Shown here piece by piece: positions 34,690 through 46,900 of a stretch of 64,000 nt of DNA. Source of the DNA: Struthio camelus. Lineage: Eukaryota > Chordata > Aves > Struthioniformes > Struthionidae. The DNA is taken from NCBI RefSeq assembly GCF_040807025.1, contig NC_090952.1, positions 3,488,001 to 3,552,000 on the forward strand, given 5' to 3'. The notes under the pieces were generated by a model. The model was not told the origin of the DNA, did no database searches, and saw only the letters and a program-made list of their open reading frames with translations. Every line of letters starts with the position of its first letter. The first letter of the stretch is position 1. The position numbers and the translations under genes were made by a program.

Positions 34690-36770
34690 GACACTTATCC
34701 TTCAGTCCCAGCGTTGCCAGCACTTACTGCCTACAACTAGCATGTTTGTGCGTGCGGGTTCAGTGGGAGACGTTGACTCCTCCCATGCGTCCGCCATCTG
34801 TTTCAGCATCTGCAAGAAGCTGTTCTTCTCCCTCCCCCCTGCCCCCAACCCCTATGACAGCTTTGTGCCTACCACTTTCTTTTTCTGTGCAGAGACAGGG
34901 GTGAAGGTGCTGGTTTTTAACTGAGAGGTACTCCCGGCTTCAAGCGCCACGCTGCCTTCAGCGTAGGAGCACAAATATGAGGTAGGAACCCAACTGCTTT
35001 TCACACCTCAGGCCACTTGCAAACGCCTTTGACAAGGGAATAGAAGACACATAATACTGCAATGAACATGACCCTAGGTAGTCCATCAGCCAAAAGACAG
35101 CGTTAGTGTACTTCCTCCCAGGAACAGGCTTTCACTGCAGCTTACTACTTTTGAAATAACAAAAGAGAAGTGTTGCAAGTCCCCAGCCTTGGGGAAAAAA
35201 AATACAAGCAGTGTTTGCACATTACCAGACTGCTGAAGCGTTAGACACAAGCAGGCTTTACCAGTTGAGCGCCTTTGCACAGACGCAGGCAGCCCATTGC
35301 TCTGCCTGTTGTCACTCGGTTCTTGTGTGCAAGCAGAGTGCTGAGCAAGTCTCCAACTTAATGCTTCTGGCAGCACCACTGGTACCGTTCAGCTGCTTCT
35401 CCCATAAACAGCACTGGATCTCAGGCAGAGAGGGAGCGTAATACACACCCAGATCAGTTTGTCTTATCCCAAGTTGCAGGGCTGTGAATCCTGCAACTCT
35501 GTTGAAAAAACGAGTGCTCCTTAGGATTCATGCAATAAATTATTTTAAAACAGGTTGGTCCCATTCTGGATGTTTACTCCTAGAGAAAGATGGGTGATAC
35601 ACAAAATTCCTTGCATGGTTGCCAGTAACTAACTCAGTTATCCTGCATTTGGAATTTGTGATAAGGCCTTCAAAACTAAAATCCCAACTACCCTGCCTGG
35701 ACATCTGAAATAATGCAGTAAGCTGAGAGAGTGAGTGATCTACATCATGCATGTTTTGGTCAACCTCTAATGCTTCTGTTCATCAGTGATGAAGTTTAAA
35801 ATGAAGACCAGGAAACAGATTTCTGCACAGCAGAAGTTATCAAAACCATGGACCATGCAGCAACAACAGACGACTTACCACCACTGAAGACTGAGGTAGA
35901 CTGGATAAAGGAGTAAAGAATGTTCAGAAAAGCAACAACTGTACATTAACTGATAAATTAAGTAATCAGAGCTTTTTGTGTGCAATTTATCACTTACTAT
36001 TTCTCTACATGCCTTCTGCTACAATTAGAAATCTGATTTTATGAATAGTTTTCTGTAGCATGGATATTTTACCAGACCACACATGGCAAGAATCTTTTCT
36101 ACCCTGCAGTGGTTTTTCTGATTTACACACAATGCCAAAACAAAGACAAGACATTTCTTTTTTAAAATGAGAAAAGGGCTTTAACTAAATTTGCCTACAC
36201 CACTGCAGTATTCCCTTATTATTTACTTTGCTGTTCCATTTAGTCTTATATTTTTCCCATGTTCACGAGTTGTGGATGTAAGCTAAACGTTCAGTGGCTG
36301 CACTGGGAAAAAAGTAGATACTAACTCTGAAAAGCAGAGGAATAGATTAGATTTTGGGGTCAGGAAGAGGCTACAATTTCTGGGGCGGGGGGGGGGGGGG
36401 GAAGTCTCTCCTCCTCTTGCCTGACAGTAGAGAGGGAGGAATCTAGAGAGATTTCTGAATCAGCTACTTCTGTTTGTAAGACATGGGAGTTTGTTTCCTC
36501 CCAAGACAAGGAAAGGGCTACCCCTCAATTACACACTTACCTCAGATAGATACCACTTCAAAGACAGAATATGCTGTAGCTTCTGCTTCTGTAGGGAAAC
36601 ACTTAGCAACGAGAACCCTTCTGAAGGCTATTTAAAAGTTGAAGCTCTGAAAAGAGTACCTGGAAGAATTGTTTTATTGTTTGCTAGTAAATCAGACGGA
36701 ATGCTGCACCAGCTGATTTGTTCATATTTTTGTATACTTCTTTCCACAACTCTGATGGCTTAAAATAAGA
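34690..36770. other. intergenic DNA between the two centrin genes
   Basis: No coding exon was recognised between the CpG island and the CETN2 poly(A) signal. The stretch is AT-leaning and unassigned, with a G homopolymer tract at 36382-36401. Confidence 0.6.
36382..36401. repeat. poly(G) tract
   Basis: A G4-C-G15 run. Such tracts are unstable in replication and prone to sequencing error. Confidence 0.85.
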
Positions 36771-36773
36771 AAC

Positions 36774-36779
36774 TTTATT
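36774..36779 (-). terminator. candidate poly(A) signal of CETN2
   Basis: AATAAA on the minus strand, 664 bases downstream of the CETN2 stop codon at 37443. A 3' untranslated region of about 0.7 kb is plausible. Confidence 0.5.
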
Positions 36780-37442
36780 TTAAATACAATCTTACATTTG
36801 AAGCCACTGAATATTCCCCCAAAACATACAGAGCTCTAATCATCAGAACTGGTAACTTTCCCTTTCTTTTACAAAGATTTCTTCAGACTTGTGGATTGAA
36901 TAGCAGTAAGTTAAGTTGCACCAGTCCGTCTACTTACTTTATCAGTTTAAAGAACATATTAAAAAAGGAGAAGGGAATCATCTCCATAAGACAGAGTAAA
37001 AAACGCTGATCCCTGCAAATACATCATATAAAGAATTTACTGCAGCTGGGTCCAAACCAAGATATTAGACCAAAACATCACTTCAACTGGTGGGAAAAAC
37101 AGATTTACACTATCTGGTTTTGAGACCTCTCTTAACCAAACCATAAGCATTTGACACATGGTTTTTAGTCAAATAAAAATCTGAATACTGTCACTGAAAA
37201 TGTGATTTGTGTATCTAAATCATAACAGTGTAAAACCTTACAAGCACAAACAAGCAACCATGTTTCTATATATAAACAGTTTAGCAGTTGGTAACTGTAT
37301 ACAAGACATGAATTTAAGATCATCCACTTGAAAGAAAATATTGACCTAACTTTTTTGTCTCAAAAGGAATAAAAAGACTGGAAAAAATTGGAGCACCTAC
37401 CAAACATATATGCACAAGTGCAAAAATAAATAAAATTCAGTT

Positions 37443-40400
37443 TCAGTAAAGACTGGTCTTCTTCATGATCCGCAAGAATTCTTGCTCATTCACTTCCCCA
37501 TCCCCATCTCTATCTGCTTCATCAATCATTTCCTGAAAGACATTTGTATTCAGAAATTAGGTTATATAGGTTATAAGGTCTCTCTTATGAGGAAAGGCTG
37601 AGAGAGCTGTGACTGTTTAGCCTGGAGAAGAGAAGACTGAGGGTGGATCTTATTAATGTACACAAATATCTGAAGGAGGGGATGTCAAGACTAGTTTCAA
37701 TGGTGCCCAGCAACAGGACAAGAGGCAACGGGCACAAACTGAAACACAGGAAGTTCCATCTGAATACGGAGGAAAAACTTCTTGACTGGGAGGGTGACTG
37801 AGCACTGGAACAGGTTGCCCAGAGAGGTTGTGGACTCTCCTTTGCTGGAAATATTCAAAACCTGCCTGGATGCTATCCTGTGCCATGTGCTCTAGTTGAC
37901 CCTGCTTGAGCAGGGGGGTGGGACTAGATGATCTCCAGAGGTCCCTTCCAACCTCAACCATTCTGTGTCTCTGTTAGTTCCACTGATACTGTAAGGGAAG
38001 ACAGTTTCAACTCAATGCGAGCTGAACAAAGCGCTGACTAAATCAAATATTAATATGTTCATATATAAAATATATTATATATCTGTGTATGTATGTATAA
38101 AATTAAATTTAGAGAGAGAGAGAGAGAGAGAGTGTATATATAATAAGTTGTATTATAGGAACTTGCCTGGGGAAAACAAAATGCTTGGAACAGTCATTCC
38201 TTTTACATCACCTCAACTCCGTAATACTGCAAGTCTACTGACACTGTGACAATTACTGTGATATAGTTTGGGCAGCCACATATGCTTAACTCATCTTTAG
38301 CCTCAGAATTTTTTTTCCACAGACAAAAATTGGCAGAAGTTCTTTTACTTTTTCTGGGGAAAAGGAGAGATTTTCATAATAGCTCAAGCATAAAGATCCC
38401 TGACAGCACCTAAAATGAAGAAACTGCTGCCTTTACCTAAAAGCTCACTGATTCTGAAAGGGCTTCCTTCCTCTACTCAGATACAAATTCCCATTCATTA
38501 CCTCTAGTGCTCAGCAAACCAGTCAGAAAGATGGTTTAGCTCTCTAAACAGAAGGAAGATTAGATTTGGGTGACTATTTATATAGGTTTTAGAATAATGT
38601 AATTATGAAACCAAGTAATACATGAATATTCAGTGACTGCCTTCATATTTAATGGACGCACTGTACTCTGGACTTTACTATGTCCGCTATACAAAAAGGC
38701 AGTCACTGCGTGTTCATGCATTATATGGTTTCATATTTATATTGTACCAGGTACAAACCTGCAACTCTTCATCTGTGAGATTTTCCCCCAGTTCTTTGGC
38801 TACGCGCTTGAGGTTTTTGAAAGAGATTTTACCAGTTTCATCATCATCAAAGAGTTTGAAAGCTTTGAGAATCTCCTCTTTGGAATCTTTTTCGGCCTTA
38901 AGGAAGTAAACATAAGTTTAGGGGGAAAAAAAAACAGTTATGTTGTAGGTAACAGTCAAAATAAAGACTGCAGTTAGAAAATACCAACATTAGAAAAATA
39001 CCCCAAGAAACTCGCTTAAGAGTAAATTTAAAGAAGCCCAAGAAGCAGGAAGCATAGACATAGAAACTGAAGGAAGTCAGAGAACCTTAACTCTGCTTAC
39101 ACAGTCATGCCTCCTGAACCTCAGGGTTTCAGGGGGATTTCTTTTTTTCTTTCCATATCTAGAAACATTTCTCTGGGATTTCAGTATCAGGATCCTCCAC
39201 TGTGACATATTTGTTTTTACTTGATATTTTCTACAATTTTCAAAAGCCTAGATTTCATCTGTGTGTTTTCTTTTCTTAAGCTCATAAAAAAAAATATTAC
39301 AGTACTTTGCTACACTGTCATCCACATAATGCATGAAGATTCCTGTCAGCTTTCTGCAGGCCAAAGCTGTTTTTCATCTGTGTTAAAAAAATCTCGATTC
39401 CAATGTTATTCCCTTTTCACACACACACAATACCAGTTGCTAAAGAAATTTATTAATGATATCATTGTTTCAACCTTAACTTGAAAAATATGATAGGGTA
39501 GTCCCCGTCTTGCAATTAAAACTTTTCCATATTTTGTTGCCAAGATTAAGACAGTGCCTGTAACTACCACTAAACCCAAAGGAGATGAAAGGTACTCAAC
39601 CATTTTAAAAATTGCTTCCACTTTGACTTTCAAATTTTACATACCATTTTTTGTGTCATCACCACCAAGAAGTCATTGAAACTGATTTTTCCTGTTCCTT
39701 CCTTATCAATATCTGATATCATTTTCTTGATCTCTTCTTTTTTTGGTTCGAACCCTAGTGCTCTCATGGCAACCTGCAAGGACAAAGAAATTATAAGCTA
39801 TGCAAAAATGTAAAGAAGATGATGGAATGAAAAAAAAAAAGTTAAGCTTTATGCCATATCATGTTAAAAGAAGTATTCTTTGTCTCAAGAGAAATTGCAA
39901 GGTCCAGGAGCAGTCTTAAAGCACTGCTTTTCTACACACAATGCAACATCAAGATGTGAAAAACGGGCATGCAGCAATTCATATTCTGGAGTCACACCTT
40001 TAGTTAACTCAGATTTCCTAAACACATCTCAACCATTGCATCCCCAGGTCGGAGGTGACAAGAATATGGCAGGTAAAACTATATAACAGAATCTTGGGAG
40101 AAAAGTTTTTTCTAAGAAAATCTTGATTCTTTCATGAAGTCTTAGCATGCCCATTTTGGTATATACCTTTTTAATTCCTGTGATAGGCTGTCAGAGCATA
40201 GAAGAATCCCGCTTCCCTTAATATTTTGAAGGAAAAATACCCCATACTGTTGCATAACGCCAGCACAGTGCTACAGATAGCATTTTGTTAGGCTACTGGA
40301 AAATAGAGCATTATTCCTTTCTTGTCAATGGAATTGCTACTGGAATGAGAAACAAGACAGTTACAGAATTAAAAAAAAAAGTGTGTCAGATGCTGTTGTA

Positions 40401-41667
40401 AGCAAGATGGGTAAACGTAAGACATAGGAAAATACCTTCCAAAAAAGCAACTCTACTAAAGAAGCTTTCATCATACCTGCAACTCCGCAGAATTCTAACT
40501 GCCTTTAGTCTGATGGCACAAGGATGGAAGCCCTTAAACTTGTAGGCCACAATGAACTTAAATCAGTTTTTCAGTCTAGTGACGAGACTTATTTCAATGC
40601 ATGTAGGGAAAACAAGAAGTAAACACTCCACATCCCTTCAAGACCATACTCCTACAAGAAGCATATTCAAGGATGCTTTTGCTTATACACACTCACATGC
40701 TGTACTTTTTTCTTCTCTGATGAACAGGCAAGCGACCACCAAAAATCAGTTATCCTCCTCCCTACTGCCTTAAGTAATATGGACACCCAACTGGCAAACA
40801 GGAAGAGCAAGTTCTGAAAGCAAAAGAGTCCTAGTTTATTGATTACTATTCTTCCCAAAGGAAAGGGATGGGGAGACAGAGAGGATATTCTGCAACAGCT
40901 AAAGCCAGGAAAGTGAATAGCATTTGTGTATTCTATAGCTTGGCTAACCTAATTTCTGAAGTATGCAATCCTTCACAACTATTAACAAAAAAAGTCTTTT
41001 TTTTTTTTTTTAAAAGATGCAGAAAACCTTTCTGATATTTTACTAACACAGAAGAAGATAATGCAGAAAATGCAGAACAAAGTGGTCCTAGAGACACTTG
41101 ACACGGCAATAAGGAGTTATAATCAATGGGAAATGAGCCTATCTGTTGCAAGTCATTACATTGGAAAAAACATTTTTTTAGGTGCCTATGCCCCTTTTAC
41201 TTTATGACCTGAGTTCAACTGCACTTTTAGCACTAGGAAATCCTTACCTTTAACTCCTTAACATCTATGTTCCCGGTACCGTCTGTGTCGAACAGGTCAA
41301 AAGCCTCCCGGATCTCCTGCTTCTGGTCCTCAGTGAGCTCCAGCTTGGGACTGGCTTTCTTCCTCTGGGACGTCGCTCCCAGTGAGGGCTTCTTCAAGCT
41401 GGAGGCCTTGGCATAGCAACAGAAGAGCAAACAGGGATCAGGCCGACGCACCGGCCCGGTAAGGGCGGCTCAGGCCCCTAGGACAGCGGCCGCCCCAGCC
41501 CCTAGACCTCGCCGCGGCCCAGGGTCGCTCCGGGCGGACAGGGGCCGCAAACGTGGAGCCGGGGAAGCGCCCGGTCCCCGTCTCTCCGCCGATGAGGGAG
41601 GGATGGCGGCACCGCGCGCGTCCCTCCCCGCCGTGTCGCGTCGCGGCGGCTCGGCCACACTCACCAT
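37443..41667 (-). CDS. CETN2: centrin-2
   Basis: Five coding exons (41667-41665, 41406-41248, 39773-39645, 38896-38759, 37532-37443) join to 172 residues, the same length as human CETN2. All introns are phase 0 and GT-AG, and exon 1 codes only for the initiator Met. The protein reads as a textbook centrin: a basic N terminus with [21 protein letters not shown]1 [14 protein letters not shown]2 [14 protein letters not shown]3 [14 protein letters not shown]4 [12 protein letters not shown], and the conserved tail [13 protein letters not shown]2 acts in centriole duplication and basal bodies. It is also a subunit of the XPC DNA-damage complex and the TREX-2 mRNA-export complex. The gene is head to head with NSDHL across a CpG island, as at human Xq28, which supports orthology. 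An X-box-like site lies about 90 bp upstream of the ATG. Confidence 0.97.
37580..37976 (+). repeat. CR1 LINE 3' portion (CETN2 intron 4)
   Basis: About 400 bases of CR1: GAGGAAAGGCTGAGAGAGCT, AGCCTGGAGAAGAGAAG, CAACAGGACAAGAGGCAACG, CTGAGCACTGGAACAGGTTG, ending GATCTCCAGAGGTCCCTTCC and ATTCTGTG. It is 5'-truncated and lies on the strand opposite to CETN2. Confidence 0.95.
38045..38146. repeat. compound AT/GA microsatellite (CETN2 intron 4)
   Basis: A TA-rich tract is followed by an uninterrupted (AG)n run at 38111-38132 and a short TATATA block. It lies just after the CR1 insertion in the same intron. Confidence 0.85.
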
Positions 41668-42130
41668 CCTGGCGGCCGGTGCCGTTGGGCTGCCCCTGTC
41701 CCCAGCAGCCGGCTATCAATGCCACCCTTCCCCATTGGCTAATGCCCCTACGCCGCTGCTATGGCAACCCTCGCTCCCATTGGTAGAAAACTGGAGGCGG
41801 GAAGCGCTTGGAGGATAGCTATAGGTCTACACGTGGCTGGGGCGGATCCAAGGGGGGGATATACGGGAGAGAATAACCTCTCCGCTTTCCGTCAACACGA
41901 TTGGCCCAAGTGGGGAGGCCGAGGACCAATCAGCGAGCGCTAGCCGGCTGGCGCGATGCTGGGCCCAGGGCGCGTGGGCGGAGCAGGGACTGGAGAGCCC
42001 GGCGAGTGGGTGGGGCTGGCCGAAACCTCGGCGCTGATTGGTGCGCGGGGAGGGCGTGGGCGGTGCAGGGGGAGGGGCTGGGGCGCCCGGCCGTGAGGAG
42101 CGGCGGTAGGTGGGTGGCGGCGGCGGCCGA
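41440..42130. promoter_or_regulatory. bidirectional CETN2/NSDHL CpG-island promoter
   Basis: A CpG-dense block spans CETN2 exon 1 and the presumed start of NSDHL transcription. It holds five CCAAT motifs: ATTGG at 41734, 41779, 41900 and 42037, and CCAAT at 41926. It has no TATA box. NF-Y sites are typical of both cell-cycle and sterol-regulated promoters, fitting CETN2 and NSDHL respectively. No clear sterol-response element was seen. The non-coding first exon of NSDHL should lie towards the right edge; I could not fix its donor (candidates near 42104 and 42131). Confidence 0.8.
41755..41768 (-). promoter_or_regulatory. RFX X-box-like motif, CETN2
   Basis: The minus strand reads GTTGCCATAGCAGC, 88 bases upstream of the CETN2 ATG. 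It matches GTNRCC-NN-RGYAAC with one mismatch. RFX-bound X-boxes are a known hallmark of ciliary and centriolar gene promoters. Confidence 0.6.
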
Positions 42131-42181
42131 AGGAGTGAGTTGGGGGGGGGGGGTAGTGCGGGGATGTGGGGGGGCCAGGAT

Positions 42182-42440
42182 GGGGGGCCGTGAGGGGGGC
42201 CGGGGAGTGCGGGAGGCCGGGGCTGTGTGGAGGGAGGCTGGGGGTGAGAGGCTGGGGGTGAGGGGGCCGTGAGGGGGGCCGGGGAGTGCGGGAGGCCCGG
42301 GCTGTGTGGAGGGAGGCTGGGGGTGAGAGGCTGGGGGTGAGGGGGCCGTGAGGGGGGCCGGGGAGTGCGGGAGGCCGGGGCTGTGTGGAGGGAGGCTGGG
42401 GGTGAGAGGCTGGGGGTGAGGGGGGGCTGGGGAGGAGCAG
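42182..42440. repeat. 79-bp G-rich minisatellite
   Basis: About three near-identical copies of a 79-base unit. The landmark CCGTGAGG recurs at 42188, 42267 and 42346. The + strand is very G-rich with many GGGG runs. It lies just downstream of the CETN2/NSDHL island, presumably in NSDHL intron 1. The proline-rich frames read from the other strand are an artefact of this repeat. Confidence 0.92.
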
Positions 42441-43936
42441 TCTGGGGGCGCCTGAGGAAAGTGGGGTGTGTGTGGTGGGAGAGAGGCTGAGGAGGTGAGG
42501 AAAGGTCTTTGGGAATGGGGGGGGGTGAAGGAGCTGGAAGGAAGCTGGAGACAGCGCGGTTCATAAATAGCCTTTTGAAGGAGGGTAAAGCCTGTATGGG
42601 AGGAGGATGTGGGAGTGGGGAAGTGGGGACAGCTGGAGGGTAGATCACCTTCGTGGTGGTTCTTCCAAACCAACTTACTCTTTGTGGCTGGACCAGCACC
42701 AGTCGTGCCTCTGTGTTTGACTTTTTACTTGTCAGTTCAAAGGCCTTTTCAGAAAATAAAAACAAGGGAACTGCAAGCTGTGCAACGCACTGAGTGAGCT
42801 GGTTCAGCAGGTGTATTTGCTTGCGTGACGTATACTTGTGAGCATGGTACGATGATAACTTTATTGCAGCATTGGTGCAGCTGTTGTTGGAGGTCCTACC
42901 CTTTGTGCTCACCTGGGTCTCCTCCAGTTGCGTTGGCAGTGGTATTCACGTGTTTGTGAAATGAGATAGGTCAGAGACCTGCCCTGGCTGAAGACCAATC
43001 CAGGCAGAAAATGATTAACTTTCAACTAGTCATGTCCTTGATCCATCTCAGTACATGAAAAGGGGGAGATGATGAGAACATCTGACTAGGAATGAGGAAT
43101 CAGCCTTCAAGGCAGTAGTTTGTGATATTGTTGGTTTAAAGTCACTTTAAAACCATCAGAAATCTTCATGTGCAGTTTTTTTGTGTGTGTATTGTACACA
43201 GATCTAAATAGAGATAGTCTGTTTTTCTGTCTTTGAATTATATGTCATAATGTAGGATCCCAGCTGAGTTGGGTATTCCGTTATTGCTGGGAGGAAGAAT
43301 ATATTTCAATGAAACTCTGGTGGCACCAACAGCCTGTGGTGTGATAACTTGGAACATCTCAGCACTGGTTCCCATCTGTTTACTGACAGGCATCAGTAAG
43401 TACCTACATTTCTTGTGTGATGTATGTCTGCCGTTTTTGAACAGACGGATGCTGAAATGCTTGAACTTCAGTTTATTTCATTGTTTCTAACACTCGTGAG
43501 CAAGTATATTCTTGGAGAGAGGATTGCCAAAGACTAGAATCATGTTCGTATTTTCTCGGCGTATAAAGATTCAGATTTAAAGGAGGCATGAAGCTAATAG
43601 GAGTTAAAAAAGAACAGTACCCTTGTTCTCAATAATATTTTATTTTATTAGAACTGTGCTTTTGAGAACACTATTTAATGTCGCTGTTAATGTTGTGCTG
43701 CTTATTTTGTTCAACAGGGCAGGGAATATTACCTGGTTCTTTTCATGCATGCGCTTTAGCATGATGGCTTCACACTTCAATTTCCACAATTAGAAATCTG
43801 CAATTAAAAAGAAAAATTGGCTTGTCCGAATAGCATACTTCAGCACGTGATAAGAGTATTATGAATAAAGTAGTATTCTTCCCTTTTTTTTTTTTTTTTA
43901 GTAAAAAAATCTGATTGGCAACGAATCCTCTGAGAA

Positions 43937-46900
43937 ATGGCCACACGCCTCAGACCAGTAAGTGGAGGACTTGAAGTTGTTTTATGAAGATCTATCTTAT
44001 GCAAACATATTTGCATAAGTGTTTCCTCTGAACATTATTAGAAAAGACGTGAGACTTTCTTCATTAATGTCTACTCCAGAGATACTGCTTGTGGAAAAGT
44101 GATTCATCAGGGAATCTGTTTGCAGGAGAGTTTGCTGTTGTTACAGTTCTGAAGATACTCAAGAATGCTCAAAGCCTCTAAGAAGAACAGACCAAATCAG
44201 TAGGTCTGGAGATTCAGTTACAGCAGGGTCATTCCTACATGCATTAAAACAATATTCCATGTTGTAGTACAGATAAGGGCCCAACTGAAGTCCCTGATAT
44301 GTATTAGACTATCGTAACCTCTTTCCATGATTATGGCATTGAATGTAGGAAGTTAGAATGTGGAAAGAATAACATCTTGCTTGGAGAGCTGTTCAGACTT
44401 CATTCTTAGGAGTCCAGCTTCCTAAGCTGTTCTGTTGCATTACCTTTGTTTCTTGTTTTTGATAAATTTCTACCTTCCAGATTGTTTTCTCATAACCTCT
44501 TCTTAAGCTCATAGAAGAGCAGTGAATCTCAGATATTTAGAAAACAAACACATAAAAAAGCAATGTAGCATCATGTTAGAAAGCCTGAGCAAGCTGTTTC
44601 TCTTCATAGCACAACGCTGTGGACAGATAATATCATATCATATTGTAATTATCATTAGAATATGATATTAGGATATCGTCATATCCTAATTATCATTAGG
44701 ATATGATATTAGGATATAGTATCATTATCCTAATAGTCCTAATCCTATTTTTATATCCAAAAAAAGGTATAATCATGCATAGCTTGACTTTCTACTTCAG
44801 TTTTTGAACAGAGCTGGTTAGTCCAGGAGTAGTAGTGTGTTAGCTGCAGTTATACTGATTCTGGTCTTTGAATTGGTTTATTTAGGACTTGCCCACAGGG
44901 TCTGTGCACTAGGTTGTACTGTATATTATAAATATACACTAAAGATTATTTAAATAAGTCTGCTTTTTATCACCAGTTAGAATACTATGCCTTACTTAGG
45001 CAAGGGGGAAGCTGTCCTACAGAAGAACTTGGACCATCTAATCTGTAGTACTAGAAAATGGTTCTCAGACTTTGAGCCAGATGAAGGACATCATTTTGCT
45101 GCTGTGTAAAACTTGGATTTACCTACATCTTAAGTACTGTGTACAGTTCTGGTATTCCCAATTTATGAAGAACGTGCTGGAATATGAAAGAGTACAGGGA
45201 AAGACAGGTAAAATATCATTGGAATGGAGCAAATGACGCTTGAGGAGAGGCTAGAAAGGCTAGGGTTCCTCAACGTGGAGAGGAGACTGGTAAGGGGAGT
45301 GATGTCATTGAGTTTGCAAAATCAGGAACATGATGAGTAAGGCAAATATAAAACTATTATTCGCTGAATCCCCTGTGATATTAAAGCTAGGGAGCGCTTG
45401 GTAGTAGGAAATAGGCCTAAAAAAGATAACAGACTACTTTACACAGCAGGTAGTGAACTTCTGGAATTTGCTGACGCACAAGTTGTGGAGACAGACGTGA
45501 CCAGCAAGGTCAAAAAGGAGTCAGCTAAGTACATGGAGGTACAGAAGTGGATACTAAAAGGAAGAGACAACGCTGTCTCTTCTGTCATTTCCAGAACATC
45601 ATCTTGTGGATGCTGGGGGAATATGAGGGGAGTGAACTGCAGGAGGGCTTAGACTCGCATACTCTTTCGGTTTAGTCTCTTCTCTTGCAACTATCAAAAA
45701 CAGAATCCAGGACCAGATGGACCAGTGGGCCAACTAGTAGAATTTTTTGTTCTTAATTAGAGTCTACTTTGCATGTGCTATTCCAAATAACAAGTTATGC
45801 TTCAATGTAAGTGAACAAGCAGAATGGAGTTTTCTCATCTCTGTCATGGATAACTGATAACTCCTCAGCAGAACCTTTGTTTAAAGATGTAGCATTTGGA
45901 AACTTTCAAACAATTGGTGCCTTTGTGTGGTTTCACTTCGTTTAAATTCCCTTCAACTCAATAGAATAACTATAGAAGTGGAGTTTGTGTATCAATAATA
46001 AGAAGCAAATTTATTTCCAACCAGGACAGAGCATTCTTTGTGCAAAAGTTTCTGCAGACTCATTGCTTGTATATTCTGTCTTGGCAGTGAGGTTTCCAGA
46101 CTCATTCTAGTTAGATGAGTGACCAGATCAGAATCAGTTAGTGACCAGCCATTAATTTTAAAAAGCTTTTTAGGAGAGAGGGGGGAAAAAACCAAAAAAG
46201 ACAAATGACTAATTAAAAAGGATAAGCTTTGCCTTAACCTGATTGCTTTCTTGGTTTGGAAGAATTATCTGGGAATGGCTTTGTCCTGGCTAACTGTGAC
46301 AGTTTTCATATTTTGAGTTCCCTGTGCTGTGTGGCTTTACCAGCAAGGCAGAGTTGGTTGGAGCCAGTCTTCTTTTGCTAGGTGAGCCACTTCATTATGT
46401 GGCAGAATCCTGCCAAAATATGAACCAGCATGTGAGGATCATTGGCAAGGCTAAATTCGAAGTTACTGTGATAGTGCAGACATACTTGAAAAGTCTTTTA
46501 ATATCTGAATTTAGATTCCTCCAATCAACCTAGTTACTGACTTTAACAGTTGCAATTGTGCAGAATTCCAGCACGTTAAGATCTTGCAAAGTTCATATCA
46601 AAGTTTACTTGTACAGTTGGTGTATGTTTGCTTGCTATGATACTTTTTTCTTTTTTGTCTCTGCAGGCCGGTAGGAAATGTACAGTGATCGGTGGCTCAG
46701 GATTCTTAGGCCAGCACATGGTGGAGCAACTCCTGGACAAAGGCTACTCAGTCAATGTGTTTGATATACGGAAGGGATTTGAGAATGAGAAGGTGCAGTT
46801 TTTCCTGGGGGATCTCTGCAGCAAAGAGGTACAAACTAATAACGGTAAATGAGCTGGTTAGATGGGAAGGATATCTGTTTAAACTAATGTTCGTTCAAAC

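Noticed and set aside
33748-34924. Several Arg/Ala/Pro-rich open frames on both strands
   Set aside because: They are composition artefacts of the CpG island. The only supported coding here is the centrin-paralogue exon 33939-34115 and its ATG exon.
41827-42912. Long proline-rich open frame on the minus strand (about 360 codons), and a second overlapping frame
   Set aside because: It is generated by the G-rich 79-bp minisatellite and CpG island. It has no domain, repeats with the DNA unit, and overlaps the CETN2/NSDHL promoter.
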